Assembly (NCBI GenBank): GCA_023458375.1
Contig: JAEWZT010000003.1
Location: 62,001 to 126,000, forward strand
Source: Bacillota bacterium
GTDB taxonomy: Bacteria > Bacillota > Clostridia > Christensenellales > CAG-314
Direction: 5' to 3'
DNA length: 64,000 nucleotides
The notes under the pieces were generated by a model. That model had not been told where the DNA came from, searched no databases, and saw nothing but the letters and a program-made list of their open reading frames with translations. Shown in pieces: positions 44,796 to 53,217 of this stretch (positions are counted from its first letter, which is position 1; every line of letters begins with the position of its first letter). Made by a program: the position numbers and the translations under genes.

Positions 44796-44824
44796 TTGCG
44801 CCGCGCATAAATTTATGCTAGACT
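44796..44824 (+). promoter_or_regulatory. TetR promoter with palindromic operator in the spacer
   Basis: TTGCGC (44796-44801), a 17-bp spacer and TAGACT (44819-44824). The spacer contains the perfect 14-bp palindrome GCATAAATTTATGC (44805-44818), placed to let a dimeric repressor block RNA polymerase, so autorepression is likely. Confidence 0.65.
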
Positions 44825-44853
44825 AAGATTTAGTTTTAGAGGTAAATGTAAAA

Positions 44854-45441
44854 ATGCAGTACTTAAAAGAACAGGTAAGAGAAAAAATTCTTCAATCGGC
44901 AAGAGAAGAGTTCATCGCGCACGGATTTTCAAACGCCAGCATAAGAAATATTGCCGACGGAAGCGGGACAAGTCTGGGCAATATTTACCGCTATTTTACT
45001 GATAAAGAGGCGCTTTATATTTCCGTCGTAGAAGAGTTTGTTCAAAAAAGCTTGGAGTTTGCGCAAAAAGAGTTTGATTTAAGCGACGAGGATATAAGAA
45101 GATACCCCTCCCTTTTCCTTAGCTTTATAAAGGACAACAGGGAAGATTTGGAAATACTTACCAACGGTCCGAGGGAACATTTTGCCGATTACATAAAAAA
45201 GACCACCGAAGTTTATACCGAAAAGCTTTGCGGATTTATCGCCGTAAACTGCCCCCAGATTAAAGACGCTTTAAGCGAGAATTTCTGCCGCAACGTATGC
45301 ATGAGCTTCGCTTCGGGCATCTCCCGCCTTATTTATCAGGAAGAATGGAGCGCTGACTTGGAAAAAGACTTTGAAGAGCTGGTTTGGTTTTTCTTCGGCG
45401 ACATTATGCACCGCCTAAGGGCATATGTGGAAAAAAAGTAA
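44854..45441 (+). CDS. TetR/AcrR-family transcriptional regulator
   Basis: 195 residues. The N-terminal helix-turn-helix (about 8-55) reads AREEFIAHGFSNASIRNIA, then GTSLGNIYRYFTDKEALY, the standard TetR pattern. The C-terminal ligand domain (60-195) is variable, so the inducer is unknown. No efflux pump or enzyme gene is adjacent; the perfect palindrome in its own promoter suggests it represses itself and possibly distant genes. Confidence 0.88.
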   Translation: MQYLKEQVREKILQSAREEFIAHGFSNASIRNIADGSGTSLGNIYRYFTDKEALYISVVEEFVQKSLEFAQKEFDLSDEDIRRYPSLFLSFIKDNREDLEILTNGPREHFADYIKKTTEVYTEKLCGFIAVNCPQIKDALSENFCRNVCMSFASGISRLIYQEEWSADLEKDFEELVWFFFGDIMHRLRAYVEKK

Positions 45442-45466
45442 CGCTTACGTTAAAACGTAATGCGTT
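45440..45466 (+). terminator. Hairpin at the end of the TetR gene
   Basis: AACGC-TTACGTT, an AA loop, AACGTAA-T-GCGTT (12 pairs with one bulged T). The T-run behind it is short, so termination strength is uncertain. Confidence 0.5.
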
Positions 45467-46140
45467 TAACTCCGTTGTTAAGCGGCGTTAACAAAGGGGC
45501 ACAGACAAGCTTACTTTATCAAGATTTATAAACTTTTGAGCTAATTAAAAACTACTAAGATAAATTATTCAAATTACAAGCGAAATTAAAAAATATAAAG
45601 GATAAAACGCCTTAGCCCTAAAATGAAGCGCTAAACTGCGCACAAGGCGTATAAAATGGCAATTATCTAAAAAGTATAAGATAATTACGCCCGATAAGGC
45701 AAAAGCCGCTCAAATCTTGCGGGTGTAAAAGAAACAAAGAATAATGCGGCAATATAAAAATGAGTTACAGAAGTTTGACGGAAGGGAAGTTTTGACTTCT
45801 CTTTTTTTCTTTCTCTTTTTTCTAAAACCACGGCAAGACAAGAAAAGGCAAAAACTGCGCGGCTATAAAGGTTTTTCAGGCAAAATCAACTGCGGTCGGC
45901 TTATAAAATGTTTCTGCCTAATCTATATTGTATTGGTTAAAAATACGGTTTTCAAAAGATGGATAGAAGTGTCTTTGGCAAGCCAATAAACGCTTTAAGA
46001 TTTTCCATATATTTTTATTGTTTTTCCGCGGCGCCGCCTATCTGCAATTTAGCAAATTATGCACGGAATTTTTTACATTTGTTTTAGATTTTTGCGGCAA
46101 GAAAGAGGTTTTAGTTTTTGTTATTAAACGTCGGAAAGCT
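45467..46140. other. Long AT-rich gap without convincing genes
   Basis: The only sizeable frame (45744-45989, 81 codons) has no ribosome binding site and a biased Lys/Phe composition, so I do not call it. No RNA gene or repeat recognised. Confidence 0.5.
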
Positions 46141-46144
46141 CAAA

Positions 46145-46202
46145 AAGAATTATTTTTTACCCCTTTCCCATACTAATCATAACTTACGCAAGGAGGTGAG
46201 AA
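46145..46202 (+). promoter_or_regulatory. CATACTA (sigma-G-like) promoter and RBS, copy 1
   Basis: AGAATT (46146-46151), a 17-bp spacer and CATACTA (46169-46175), then AAGGAGGTGA (46190-46199) before the ATG at 46206. CATACTA is the -10 usually given for the forespore factor sigma-G, and a perfect AAGGAGGTGA is common before small spore-protein genes. A near copy lies at 46321-46374. Confidence 0.5.
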
Positions 46203-46205
46203 ACA

Positions 46206-46301
46206 ATGGCAGAAAGCAAAAAGAAAGAAAACGCTAAGAAAGAGCAAGGAACAGAAAACAAGAGCGACGCTAAGCAAAAGTGCAAAGCTAAGAAACAATA
46301 G
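46206..46301 (+). CDS. 31-residue Lys-rich small protein
   Basis: An unrecognised small gene, M-A-E-S-K at the start and ...K-A-K-K-Q at the end, with about 12 Lys, one Cys and no hydrophobic stretch. It is supported by a perfect AAGGAGGTGA site 6 nt before the ATG and by similarity to the next protein: 13 of the first 25 residues are identical, including S-K, E-Q and D-A-K-Q-K. Upstream DNA is also shared. The size, charge, RBS and CATACTA element recall minor small acid-soluble spore proteins, but no known SASP family is recognised. Confidence 0.65.
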   Translation: MAESKKKENAKKEQGTENKSDAKQKCKAKKQ

Positions 46302-46320
46302 TTGACGCCTTTAAGCAAGC

Positions 46321-46374
46321 GGAATTATTTTTTTGCCCTTTTCCCATACTAAGACAAAACGTATGCGAGGAGGT
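46321..46374 (+). promoter_or_regulatory. CATACTA (sigma-G-like) promoter and RBS, copy 2
   Basis: GGAATT (46321-46326), an 18-bp spacer and CATACTA (46345-46351), then AGGAGGT (46368-46374) before the ATG at 46386. About 55 bp align with copy 1, including GAATTATTTTTT, CCCATACTAA and the ribosome binding site. Confidence 0.5.
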
Positions 46375-46385
46375 AAATCAAAAAA

Positions 46386-48044
46386 ATGGCTCAAAGCAAA
46401 GATAACGAAAAAACCAAAAATGAGCAAGTTTTAGATAAGCAAAAAGACGCTAAGCAAAAGACTTCTCAAAGTCAAACGACTAGCGGCAAAAGCGGCGAAA
46501 AAAAATCAGAAAGCAAAGCCGATAATAATGCCGTAAAAGAAAAAGATAAGAAGCAAAAGACAACGGCGCCAAAGGAAAGCGCAAAAGCGCAGAGTAATGA
46601 GGGCGCCGAAAAGAAAGGAAGCGGGGAGGATAAAAATTTAACTTCTTCCCCTTCCTCACCCCTTTCTTTTTCCTCAAAAGAAAAGGAAGCGGCTCAAAAA
46701 GTTGAAAACGACGATTTTTTCTCAAAGCCCGCACAGCAAAAAATTTCCTACGCTTCGGAAGAATACACTAACGTAGGCAACATCGTAGCAGACAGAGCCG
46801 CCAATACAAGAGAGGACTTTTATGCTACGGAACTAAACTCCCCGCAAATGGGCATGGGGGGTGTATTTCCAATGTCGCCCTCTATGGCGGTTGCGCGCGA
46901 AAGCGAAAGGGGAAGCGCGGGCAGCGTAGTGGTGCTTATGCTTTTGGCGACGCTTTTAGTGCTTTTTGTAATAGGTATTGTAACCGCCGGAGGAAGTCTC
47001 ACCCCTTCGGGCAATATTACGGGCAGCAACAGCATCCGCTACGGCGAAGCGACAACGTTAACTTACGGCTCGGAAGAAAAATCCCAACTTAAAGAGGGCG
47101 ACGAGATAGTATGGCTTGTTGACGGCAAAGAGGTTCAGCGTCTTTCCTACAAAGACAAAAACGCCTATTCTTACACCTTAAAGGACGCCAAAGTGGGGGC
47201 TAGAAAAGTAAAAGTTATTGCGGGCAACCGTCTGTTCAGTGAAACGGACGTTGCGGTGGGCAAGCCCTTGGTTACGGTAACGGTAAAGGACGCGCAGTAT
47301 ACTTACGGCGAAAAAGCGCCGCAAGCTGCATATTCTTTCAGCGGTTTAAGGGACGGCGACAAGGAAAACGTAATAAACGTTAAATCGGTTAACAGCAACG
47401 TGCCTTCAAACAGAAGAAGCGCGGGCGAATACTCCACAAGGCTTTCGGCGTCTTCAACAGACGGCAAATACGACGTTGAAGTCAAACAGGGAACAATCAC
47501 CGTTAAGCCCAAAGAAATAAAAATTGCCAACAAAATCTCAAAAGAATACGACGGCACCAACGTTTTATCCTGCGACAAATTGGAAATTTCCGGCGCTATG
47601 CCAAACGACGACGTAAACGCAAGATGCGACTGTTTTTATTTTGAAAGCAAAAACGCGGGGGAAAATAAGATTTCCACCTATAACATTGAGTTAACGGGCG
47701 AGGACGCCAAAAACTATACCGTTTGCAGCGAACTTAAAGGCACAATTACGCCAAAGGTTATTATGGTGGAGGAGATGGCGGTAAAAAATAAAGCCTACGA
47801 CGGAAAAGACTCGGTGGAATTTAAATCGGCGGGCAGGCTTAGCGGCATAGTCAAGGGGGACGTGGTTGCCATAGGCGACATTGACGCGGCTTTTGAAAAC
47901 GCAGAGGTGGGGGAAAACAAAAATGTCAAAATTAACAAGATAAACCTTGTGGGACGCGACAAAGGCAACTATCGCTTCGTGGCTTACCCCAAAGTAGGGG
48001 GAAGCATTTATAAAAACCCGACGGACGTAATTCCCTCAAATTAA
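46386..48044 (+). CDS. Membrane-anchored YDG/MBG-domain protein with Lys-rich N-terminus
   Basis: 552 residues. Residues 1-120 are a charged, low-complexity region rich in Lys, Ser and Gln whose first 25 residues resemble the 31-aa neighbour. A single membrane helix spans about 179-201 (VVVLMLLATLLVLFVIGIV). The outer part holds an Ig-like region, an MBG-like repeat (YTYGEKAPQAAYSF) and two YDG repeats (KEYDGTNVLS... and KAYDGKDSVEF...), adhesin-type beta domains. No sortase motif. The N-terminus without a signal peptide and with so many positive charges should stay in the cytoplasm. Function unknown. Confidence 0.8.
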   Translation: MAQSKDNEKTKNEQVLDKQKDAKQKTSQSQTTSGKSGEKKSESKADNNAVKEKDKKQKTTAPKESAKAQSNEGAEKKGSGEDKNLTSSPSSPLSFSSKEKEAAQKVENDDFFSKPAQQKISYASEEYTNVGNIVADRAANTREDFYATELNSPQMGMGGVFPMSPSMAVARESERGSAGSVVVLMLLATLLVLFVIGIVTAGGSLTPSGNITGSNSIRYGEATTLTYGSEEKSQLKEGDEIVWLVDGKEVQRLSYKDKNAYSYTLKDAKVGARKVKVIAGNRLFSETDVAVGKPLVTVTVKDAQYTYGEKAPQAAYSFSGLRDGDKENVINVKSVNSNVPSNRRSAGEYSTRLSASSTDGKYDVEVKQGTITVKPKEIKIANKISKEYDGTNVLSCDKLEISGAMPNDDVNARCDCFYFESKNAGENKISTYNIELTGEDAKNYTVCSELKGTITPKVIMVEEMAVKNKAYDGKDSVEFKSAGRLSGIVKGDVVAIGDIDAAFENAEVGENKNVKINKINLVGRDKGNYRFVAYPKVGGSIYKNPTDVIPSN

Positions 48045-48103
48045 AACTTTTTCGGCGATATAAATTTAAACTAAGAAAGATTTGTCAATAATTAAGCAAG
48101 CAC

Positions 48104-48131
48104 AAAAACACGAAATAACTTTCGTGTTTTT
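48104..48131 (+). terminator. Terminator after the YDG-domain gene
   Basis: AAAAACACGAAA, a TAAC loop and TTTCGTGTTTTT. Confidence 0.85.
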
Positions 48132-48717
48132 GGCTTTCAGCGGTTTATTCAATTTTTGCTAAGGTGTTTGTAATTTTGCTTTAACCTTTCAAGTTAAACA
48201 TTTGAAGCTTATGGGAGAAGCTTTAATAAGATAATGATATGTGAACTTTTAAAAAGCTTATGTGACATTGAGTAGATTGCGTTAAAACTTTAATGTTTTG
48301 TTTCTTTGTAAAGCAAAGCGTTACCTTGCACTTCAACCTTTTTGGGATATGATTTATATTTTTATTATGAGAAATACTGCATAATAAAACGGCGCTTAAT
48401 TTCCGCGGTTTTCCGACAAGTTTAACGGGCTTAATACTAAAAGCAAACCTAATAGATAATAAAAACATGAACACAACTAATACTTGACCCATATGTTCCC
48501 CCCCCATATAAAATAGCGTTCATTAATTTTTTGCAAACGAAACAGGTAAAAACCCATAATAAATCCGCCCTAATGGGCGGATTGGTTTTTTATATTTACA
48601 TAACGCCATGCGTTGCCGCGTTTTGTATTACTTAATTTAAAGAGAAAAATCAACTTGCCCTTAAAAATAAAGGGTATATTTTTGCTAAAAATATCTGCTA
48701 ATTTTATGCCCTAAGGG
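48132..48717. other. Gap with an orphan terminator
   Basis: No gene is called. A strong hairpin at 48562-48583 (AATCCGCCC / GGGCGGATT) followed by GGTTTTTT would end a + strand transcript, but no + strand gene lies directly before it. A weak minus-strand frame (ATG at 48492 or 48507, 89-94 codons) with G-rich upstream sequence and a hydrophobic start is possible but unconvincing. Confidence 0.4.
48562..48590 (+). terminator. Rho-independent terminator, transcript unknown
   Basis: A 9-bp GC-rich stem with a TAAT loop and GGTTTTTT tail on the + strand. On the minus strand it could also end upp transcripts from 48718. Confidence 0.65.
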
Positions 48718-49344
48718 CTACTTTGTTCCGAAAAGCCTGTCGCCCGCGTCGCCAAGACCGGGGAGAATATATCCGTTTTCGTTTAAGCCCCTGTCTACCG
48801 CCGCGCAGTATATTTGCACGTCGGGGTGAGCTATTTTGACCGCTTCAATTCCTTCGGGGGCGGCGATAATGTTCATAAGCTTAATCTTTGTCGCGCCGCG
48901 TTCTTTGAGCAAATCAATGGCTGCAACCGCGCTTCCGCCCGTAGCAAGCATGGGGTCAAGCACAATGGAGATTCCGCCTTTGACGTTTTCGGGAAGTTTG
49001 CAGTAATACTCGCAGGGTTGAAGCGTAACATGGTCGCGGTAAATGCCTACAAAACCAACTCTCGCGGTGGGGAAAAGTGCCTGAACGCCCGAAACCATAC
49101 CCAAACCCGCCCTTAAAACGGGGACAATGGCAACGCTGTTGTCGTCAACTATCTTTTGGCGGCAAGTTTCCAAAGGTGTGGTTATGTCAACTTCCTCTAC
49201 GGGCATGTCCTTAAAGGCTTCAAAAGCCATAAGCATTGAAAGCTCTTCAACCAGTTCCCTGAACTGCTTGCTGTTTGTCCGCGCGTCGCGCAGCAACGCC
49301 ACCTTGTGCGACACCAAAGGGTGGTCAAAAATTGTTACGTTCAT
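48718..49344 (-). CDS. upp: Uracil phosphoribosyltransferase
   Basis: 208 residues, standard length. The PRPP loop is in LDPMLATGGSAVAAI, and the C-terminal DRGLNENGYILPGLGDAGDR (uracil-binding) is the family signature. It converts uracil and PRPP to UMP in pyrimidine salvage. AAGGAG precedes the ATG. It is transcribed alone; no uracil permease is adjacent. Confidence 0.97.
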   Translation of the reverse strand: MNVTIFDHPLVSHKVALLRDARTNSKQFRELVEELSMLMAFEAFKDMPVEEVDITTPLETCRQKIVDDNSVAIVPVLRAGLGMVSGVQALFPTARVGFVGIYRDHVTLQPCEYYCKLPENVKGGISIVLDPMLATGGSAVAAIDLLKERGATKIKLMNIIAAPEGIEAVKIAHPDVQIYCAAVDRGLNENGYILPGLGDAGDRLFGTK

Positions 49345-49681
49345 AATTTTTCTCCTTAATGTAAATTTATCTTTTTTATGGTAGTATATTTTGACCTAAA
49401 AAGCAAGCGAAGGGCTGAATAAACAAGCCTGTATTTTTAAAATAAAATCTTTTGCGCATTTTTCCTTAATAAACTTTTTGTCTCCCTTTTTCTTTTGCTT
49501 TTCTTAATTTTATATTATAACTTAACTATGTAAAAAGTGTTTCGCGGCGGTTGTTTAAAAATGATTTTCCGCAAAGACTTATTTATTATGTTTAGACATT
49601 TTATATAAATGCTTAGCCCGTTTTATTTATCCGTTAAAGCCTAACAGCTTAACTGCCGTAAAAAATAGCTGTTTACTACGG

Positions 49682-49710
49682 TTGCAAAAGAGGTTTTTGT
49701 GTGATACTAT
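49682..49710 (+). promoter_or_regulatory. Promoter abutting the chromate-transporter start codon
   Basis: TTGCAA (49682-49687), a 17-bp spacer and an extended -10 TGATACTAT ending at 49710, just 7 nt before the ATG at 49718. Transcripts from it would be leaderless. Confidence 0.6.
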
Positions 49711-49717
49711 CTTTGAT

Positions 49718-50311
49718 ATGAGTGAAGCGACAAAAGAAATCAAAACGCCAAAAGACAAAAGTTCGACAACGCTGCTAAAACTGTTTTTAACCTTTTTTAA
49801 AATAGGGCTTTTTACTTTCGGCGGCGGCTACGCCATGATAAGTTTAATTGAAACTGAATGCGGCAAAAGGGGCTGGACAAAGCAAAATGATATTATAGAA
49901 ATGGTTACGCTTTCGGAAAGCACGCCGGGCGTAATCGCCGTCAGTTCCGCAACCTTTATAGGGCATAAAGTATCGGGCTTTTTGGGTGCGCTTATTGCGA
50001 CCTTTGCAGTTGTTTTGCCGTCTTTTATCGTCATCTCTTCGCTGTATTCTGTTTTTGACGCCTTTTATCACAATTTCTACGTCAACGCCGCCTTTAAAGG
50101 TGTAAGAGCCTGCGTTGCCGTTTTAATTGTGCGCGCTTTTGCGACACTGTTTGGAAAGGCCGACAAAAAGCCGCTAAACTATGTCATTATGGTTGCCGCG
50201 TTCGCCTGTTCTTTGTTTACAAATATCAGCGTTATTTATTTGATTTTGTTTGCCCTTGCCGCCGGCGCAGTAACAGGTTTTATCCAAGGAAAAAAGGAGG
50301 GCGCAAAATGA
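49718..50311 (+). CDS. Chromate transporter, N-terminal-type half (CHR family)
   Basis: About 197 residues with five or six hydrophobic segments. GLFTFGGGYAMISLIE is the CHR domain signature, and SESTPGVIAVSSATFIG follows. Short CHR proteins work as pairs encoded by adjacent genes, and the partner follows with a 4-bp overlap. A TTG at 49682 extends the frame but is the -35 element, so the ATG is preferred. That ATG has no ribosome binding site. The real substrate may be another oxyanion. Confidence 0.87.
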   Translation: MSEATKEIKTPKDKSSTTLLKLFLTFFKIGLFTFGGGYAMISLIETECGKRGWTKQNDIIEMVTLSESTPGVIAVSSATFIGHKVSGFLGALIATFAVVLPSFIVISSLYSVFDAFYHNFYVNAAFKGVRACVAVLIVRAFATLFGKADKKPLNYVIMVAAFACSLFTNISVIYLILFALAAGAVTGFIQGKKEGAK

Positions 50312-50919
50312 TTTATTTGGAGCTTTTTTGGGCTTACTTTAAAATAGGGCTTTTTACCATAGGGGGCGGCTATGCCATGATTCCCCTTATCCGTCAGGAA
50401 ATTGTGGGGCGCTTTATAAGCGAAGAAGTGTTTTTGGATATGCTTGCGGTGTCGGAAAGCACGCCCGGACCTTTTGCGGTAAACCTTGCCACCTTTGTGG
50501 GAATGCAAAGGGGGGCGGAAATGGGGGTCTTTCACAGCTATCTTTTGGCGGCGACGGCAACAATAGCAGTTGTGCTGCCCAGCTTTATCATAATGCTTAT
50601 TATTTGCTCTTTTTTGACGCGCATCAAAGAAACCAAACCCGTTCAAAGCGCTCTCGCAATGGCTCAGCCCGTGGTGCTTGGCTTAATTGCGGCGGCGGCG
50701 GTAAGCGTTTTGCTTTCTGTAATTTTGCCCAATCTTGATACTACAAACTTAGCGGTAAGCAGCGTTGAAGATTTTGATTATGTTTCTTTAATACTTTTTG
50801 CGTTATTTTCGGGGCTTTCCTTTATTAAAATTAAAGGGAAGAGAATAAGCCCCATAATTATACTTTTAATTTCCGCCGCGGCGGGCATTGTGCTTTACGG
50901 TTTCTTCAAAATAGGGTAA
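50308..50919 (+). CDS. Chromate transporter, second half (CHR family)
   Basis: 203 residues, homologous to the upstream half: GLFTIGGGYAMIPLIRQE and AVSESTPGPFAVNLATFVG repeat the same positions. The pair arose by duplication and probably forms a heterodimer with antiparallel topology, as described for two-gene CHR systems. AAGGAGGG inside the upstream gene serves as its ribosome binding site. Confidence 0.88.
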   Translation: MIYLELFWAYFKIGLFTIGGGYAMIPLIRQEIVGRFISEEVFLDMLAVSESTPGPFAVNLATFVGMQRGAEMGVFHSYLLAATATIAVVLPSFIIMLIICSFLTRIKETKPVQSALAMAQPVVLGLIAAAAVSVLLSVILPNLDTTNLAVSSVEDFDYVSLILFALFSGLSFIKIKGKRISPIIILLISAAAGIVLYGFFKIG

Positions 50920-50963
50920 AGACAATTTTCCTTTAATTTAATGTATAACAGGCTTTTGATTGG

Positions 50964-50986
50964 ACTGTTTTTAGACGGTTTTTTTT
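50964..50986 (+). terminator. Terminator after the chromate transporter pair
   Basis: A short stem ACTGT / ACGGT (one G-T pair) followed by T8. The remaining sequence to 51465 has no recognisable gene; a TTGCAA (51372-51377) with TATATC 17 bp on could be the next promoter. Confidence 0.6.
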
Positions 50987-51465
50987 CGTTTTTATTTTTG
51001 ACCTGCCGTTGTTTTGCAAAAATCCGTCAATTTGAGCCTTTCAAATGTATTGCGGCAAAAGCAGAACGGTCAGCATTAAGGTTGCCGCGGCAGCCGCCTT
51101 TTTCTATGTAACCTTGCGCTGGTCTGTGCAGACTTTTAAAGTTTTACATAAAAAATGAAGCATCGCCTGCGCAATGTAAACCGATTGGTTTTGCTCAAAC
51201 TTAAAGGCAATTTTTTAGCTTTAAGGAGGCGGCATTTGCATTTTGACCGTTACGCGTGTTTAAAGCGGGGGTCAGTTTGTCGCTTAAATCAATACGTTTC
51301 TGCGGCGAGTTAACTTTTTGTATGAGCTTGCGTTACAAATGACGGAACTTGGGCGTTTCGCCGCCTTGTTTTTGCAATAATCAAATTATAACTTTATATC
51401 AAAGTTTGCGCATATCATTTAATATTACGTTTATGAAAATTGTAAAGTCTATGGGAGAGTGGATT

Positions 51466-52326
51466 ATGCTTGAAACAAATAAAGAAAACTGCGTTATGAT
51501 GGCGGTAGGGGGTAAGGTGCATAACCCCGTTTTAAAAATGCCATATAAAGTTGACGAAAGCGGCAAAGCTTTTTGCCTTCCCGGCACGGGAGGAATCTGC
51601 TACAACGTAAAAATCGGCGACAGCGTCTTTAAGTTTGCGGGCGACCATATTGAGCCTTGCGTCTCAGTGCAAAACGCCGACGAAAAGGAAAACGACGCCT
51701 TAAACTTTTTGGCGTGCATAGGCAATACCGCCGTAATCGTGTCGGGGGACGCAAAGGGGCAAAGGGGTGCAGTTACCGGCAAACATGGCGTAACGGAACA
51801 CGTCATAGTCCATTTTGACGAAAGCGCGCTGCAAACACTAGCTCCCAACGACGAAATTACCGTTAAAAGCTGGGGGCAGGGGCTTAAACTTTTAAATTAT
51901 CCCCAAATTGCGGTAAAAAATTGCGACCCTTTGCTTTTTGAAAAACTTGGCATAACGGAAAGAAACGGAAAACTCATTGTTCCCGTTAAGGCGGCGGTTC
52001 CTTCTTATTTAATGGGCAGCGGCATAGGCATTAAAACCTCTTTTAGCGGCGACTACGACATTATGACTGCCGACAAAGATAGGTTAGAGGAGCTTTGCCT
52101 TTTGGATTTGCGCTTGGGCGACGTGGTTTACCTAAAAGACTGCGATTCAACTTTTGGAAGAGGCTACCGCGAGGGGGCGGCGACGGTAGGTGTTGTGGTG
52201 CATTGCGACAGCTTTACGGCGGGGCACGGTCCGGGGGTTACGACTATAATGTCTTGCAAAACTCCCTTGTTGGAGTATTTTATTGACGGCGCGGCAAATA
52301 TAGGAAATTATCTTAATTTATTTTGA
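51466..52326 (+). CDS. DUF4438 domain protein
   Basis: About 286 residues. The N-terminal part has the DUF4438 pattern: GGKVHNPV, CLPGTGGICYNVKIGD, and AGDHIEPCVS, followed by a KGxxGxVTGKHG-like segment and, near the C-terminus, DSTFGRGYREGAATVGVVVH and GHGPGVTTIMS. No signal peptide or membrane helix; the fold is likely beta-rich. The biochemical role of the family is not known to me. The longer frame from 51349 is rejected because GGGAGAG sits directly before the ATG at 51466. Monocistronic. Confidence 0.75.
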   Translation: MLETNKENCVMMAVGGKVHNPVLKMPYKVDESGKAFCLPGTGGICYNVKIGDSVFKFAGDHIEPCVSVQNADEKENDALNFLACIGNTAVIVSGDAKGQRGAVTGKHGVTEHVIVHFDESALQTLAPNDEITVKSWGQGLKLLNYPQIAVKNCDPLLFEKLGITERNGKLIVPVKAAVPSYLMGSGIGIKTSFSGDYDIMTADKDRLEELCLLDLRLGDVVYLKDCDSTFGRGYREGAATVGVVVHCDSFTAGHGPGVTTIMSCKTPLLEYFIDGAANIGNYLNLF

Positions 52327-52544
52327 AAAAAGCGCGGCGGATAAAGCAGATTAAAAGGAAACTTTTCGCAAACGATTTTTATTACTAAAACTGGCGGCTC
52401 AACAAGAGGCGGATTAAGCCAGCGAGTTCTGCAACTATTTATAAAAAAGGATAATAAAAAAACTAAACAGGATTTATCAAAGCGCACGCCTTTAACGGAT
52501 AAAGACTTGCAATAAATATAAAAAGGCGGCTAAACGGCTTAAAT

Positions 52545-52568
52545 GAAAAAACCTTGCATACGCAAGGT
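52545..52568 (-). terminator. Terminator of the kinase-like/GNAT operon
   Basis: On the minus strand ACCTTGC, a 4-nt loop and GCAAGGT followed by T6, about 80 bp after the kinase-like stop. Confidence 0.8.
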
Positions 52569-52647
52569 AAAAAGCAACCGTAATAGTTGTAGAAACAAAA
52601 GGAAAAAATTAATCATTATTTTAACGGCAAATTATCATCGGCAAGCT

Positions 52648-53181
52648 TTAAAGGTCAATTTTTTCATTTCCTATATTGTTTGCTTTAAGCCACTTATCCA
52701 AAGCCCTTTGGTTTTTAAATATCACGGTTTTGTCCTTGTTTGCTTTCGCGATATTGTAAAAGGCTTTTTTCCGATTTCTACTTCTTCCGTCAAAAAGCAC
52801 CCAGCGGATAAACTCCCAGTCCACCTTTTCCTTACAACCTTCGCCCATATCGGCGCGCACGGTATTTTTGTATCGGCGGTATCTTTTAAGCACGCGCCGC
52901 AGGCATTCAAAACGGTTAAAGAGCAAAATTATTATCAAATCGGCTTGCGCAAGGCGCTTTTCGTAGGCATATCTGCTGTAATTGCCGTCAATTACCCAAC
53001 TGTCGTTTTCAGCTAAAAAGTTTTCCGCAATGGCGCGCCCCTCTTTGGCGTCCCTCTCCCGCCAATCAGACAGCCAATGCACGCTGTCAAGATGAAGCGC
53101 CTTTATGCCGTAATGGATGCTAAGCCTTTTTGCGAGAGTGCTTTTGCCGCTTCCCGAAAAACCTAAAAGGGCTGCTTTCAT
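52648..53181 (-). CDS. P-loop kinase-like protein (FlaR/adenylate-kinase-related)
   Basis: About 177 residues. The Walker A loop GFSGSGKST is at the N-terminus, and LHLDSVHW and WVIDGNYSRY are typical of the group annotated as topology modulation protein FlaR, which is adenylate-kinase related. Actual substrate unknown. Two ATGs are adjacent (53184 and 53181); AAGGAG fits the second slightly better. The gene follows a GNAT gene by about 34 bp and shares its terminator. Confidence 0.82.
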   Translation of the reverse strand: MKAALLGFSGSGKSTLAKRLSIHYGIKALHLDSVHWLSDWRERDAKEGRAIAENFLAENDSWVIDGNYSRYAYEKRLAQADLIIILLFNRFECLRRVLKRYRRYKNTVRADMGEGCKEKVDWEFIRWVLFDGRSRNRKKAFYNIAKANKDKTVIFKNQRALDKWLKANNIGNEKIDL

Positions 53182-53217
53182 CATAACTCCTTTGCTAAAA
53201 AAACTCTTTTGGCGGAT

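Noticed and set aside
45744..45989. 81-codon frame on the + strand
   Set aside because: No ribosome binding site, poly-Phe/Lys composition from AT-rich DNA, no family resemblance.
48223..48507. Minus-strand frame of 94 codons (or 89 from the ATG at 48492) with a hydrophobic start and G-rich upstream sequence
   Set aside because: The G8 run is a poor ribosome binding site, codon use is unlike neighbours, and no family is recognised; kept only as a note in the gap entry.
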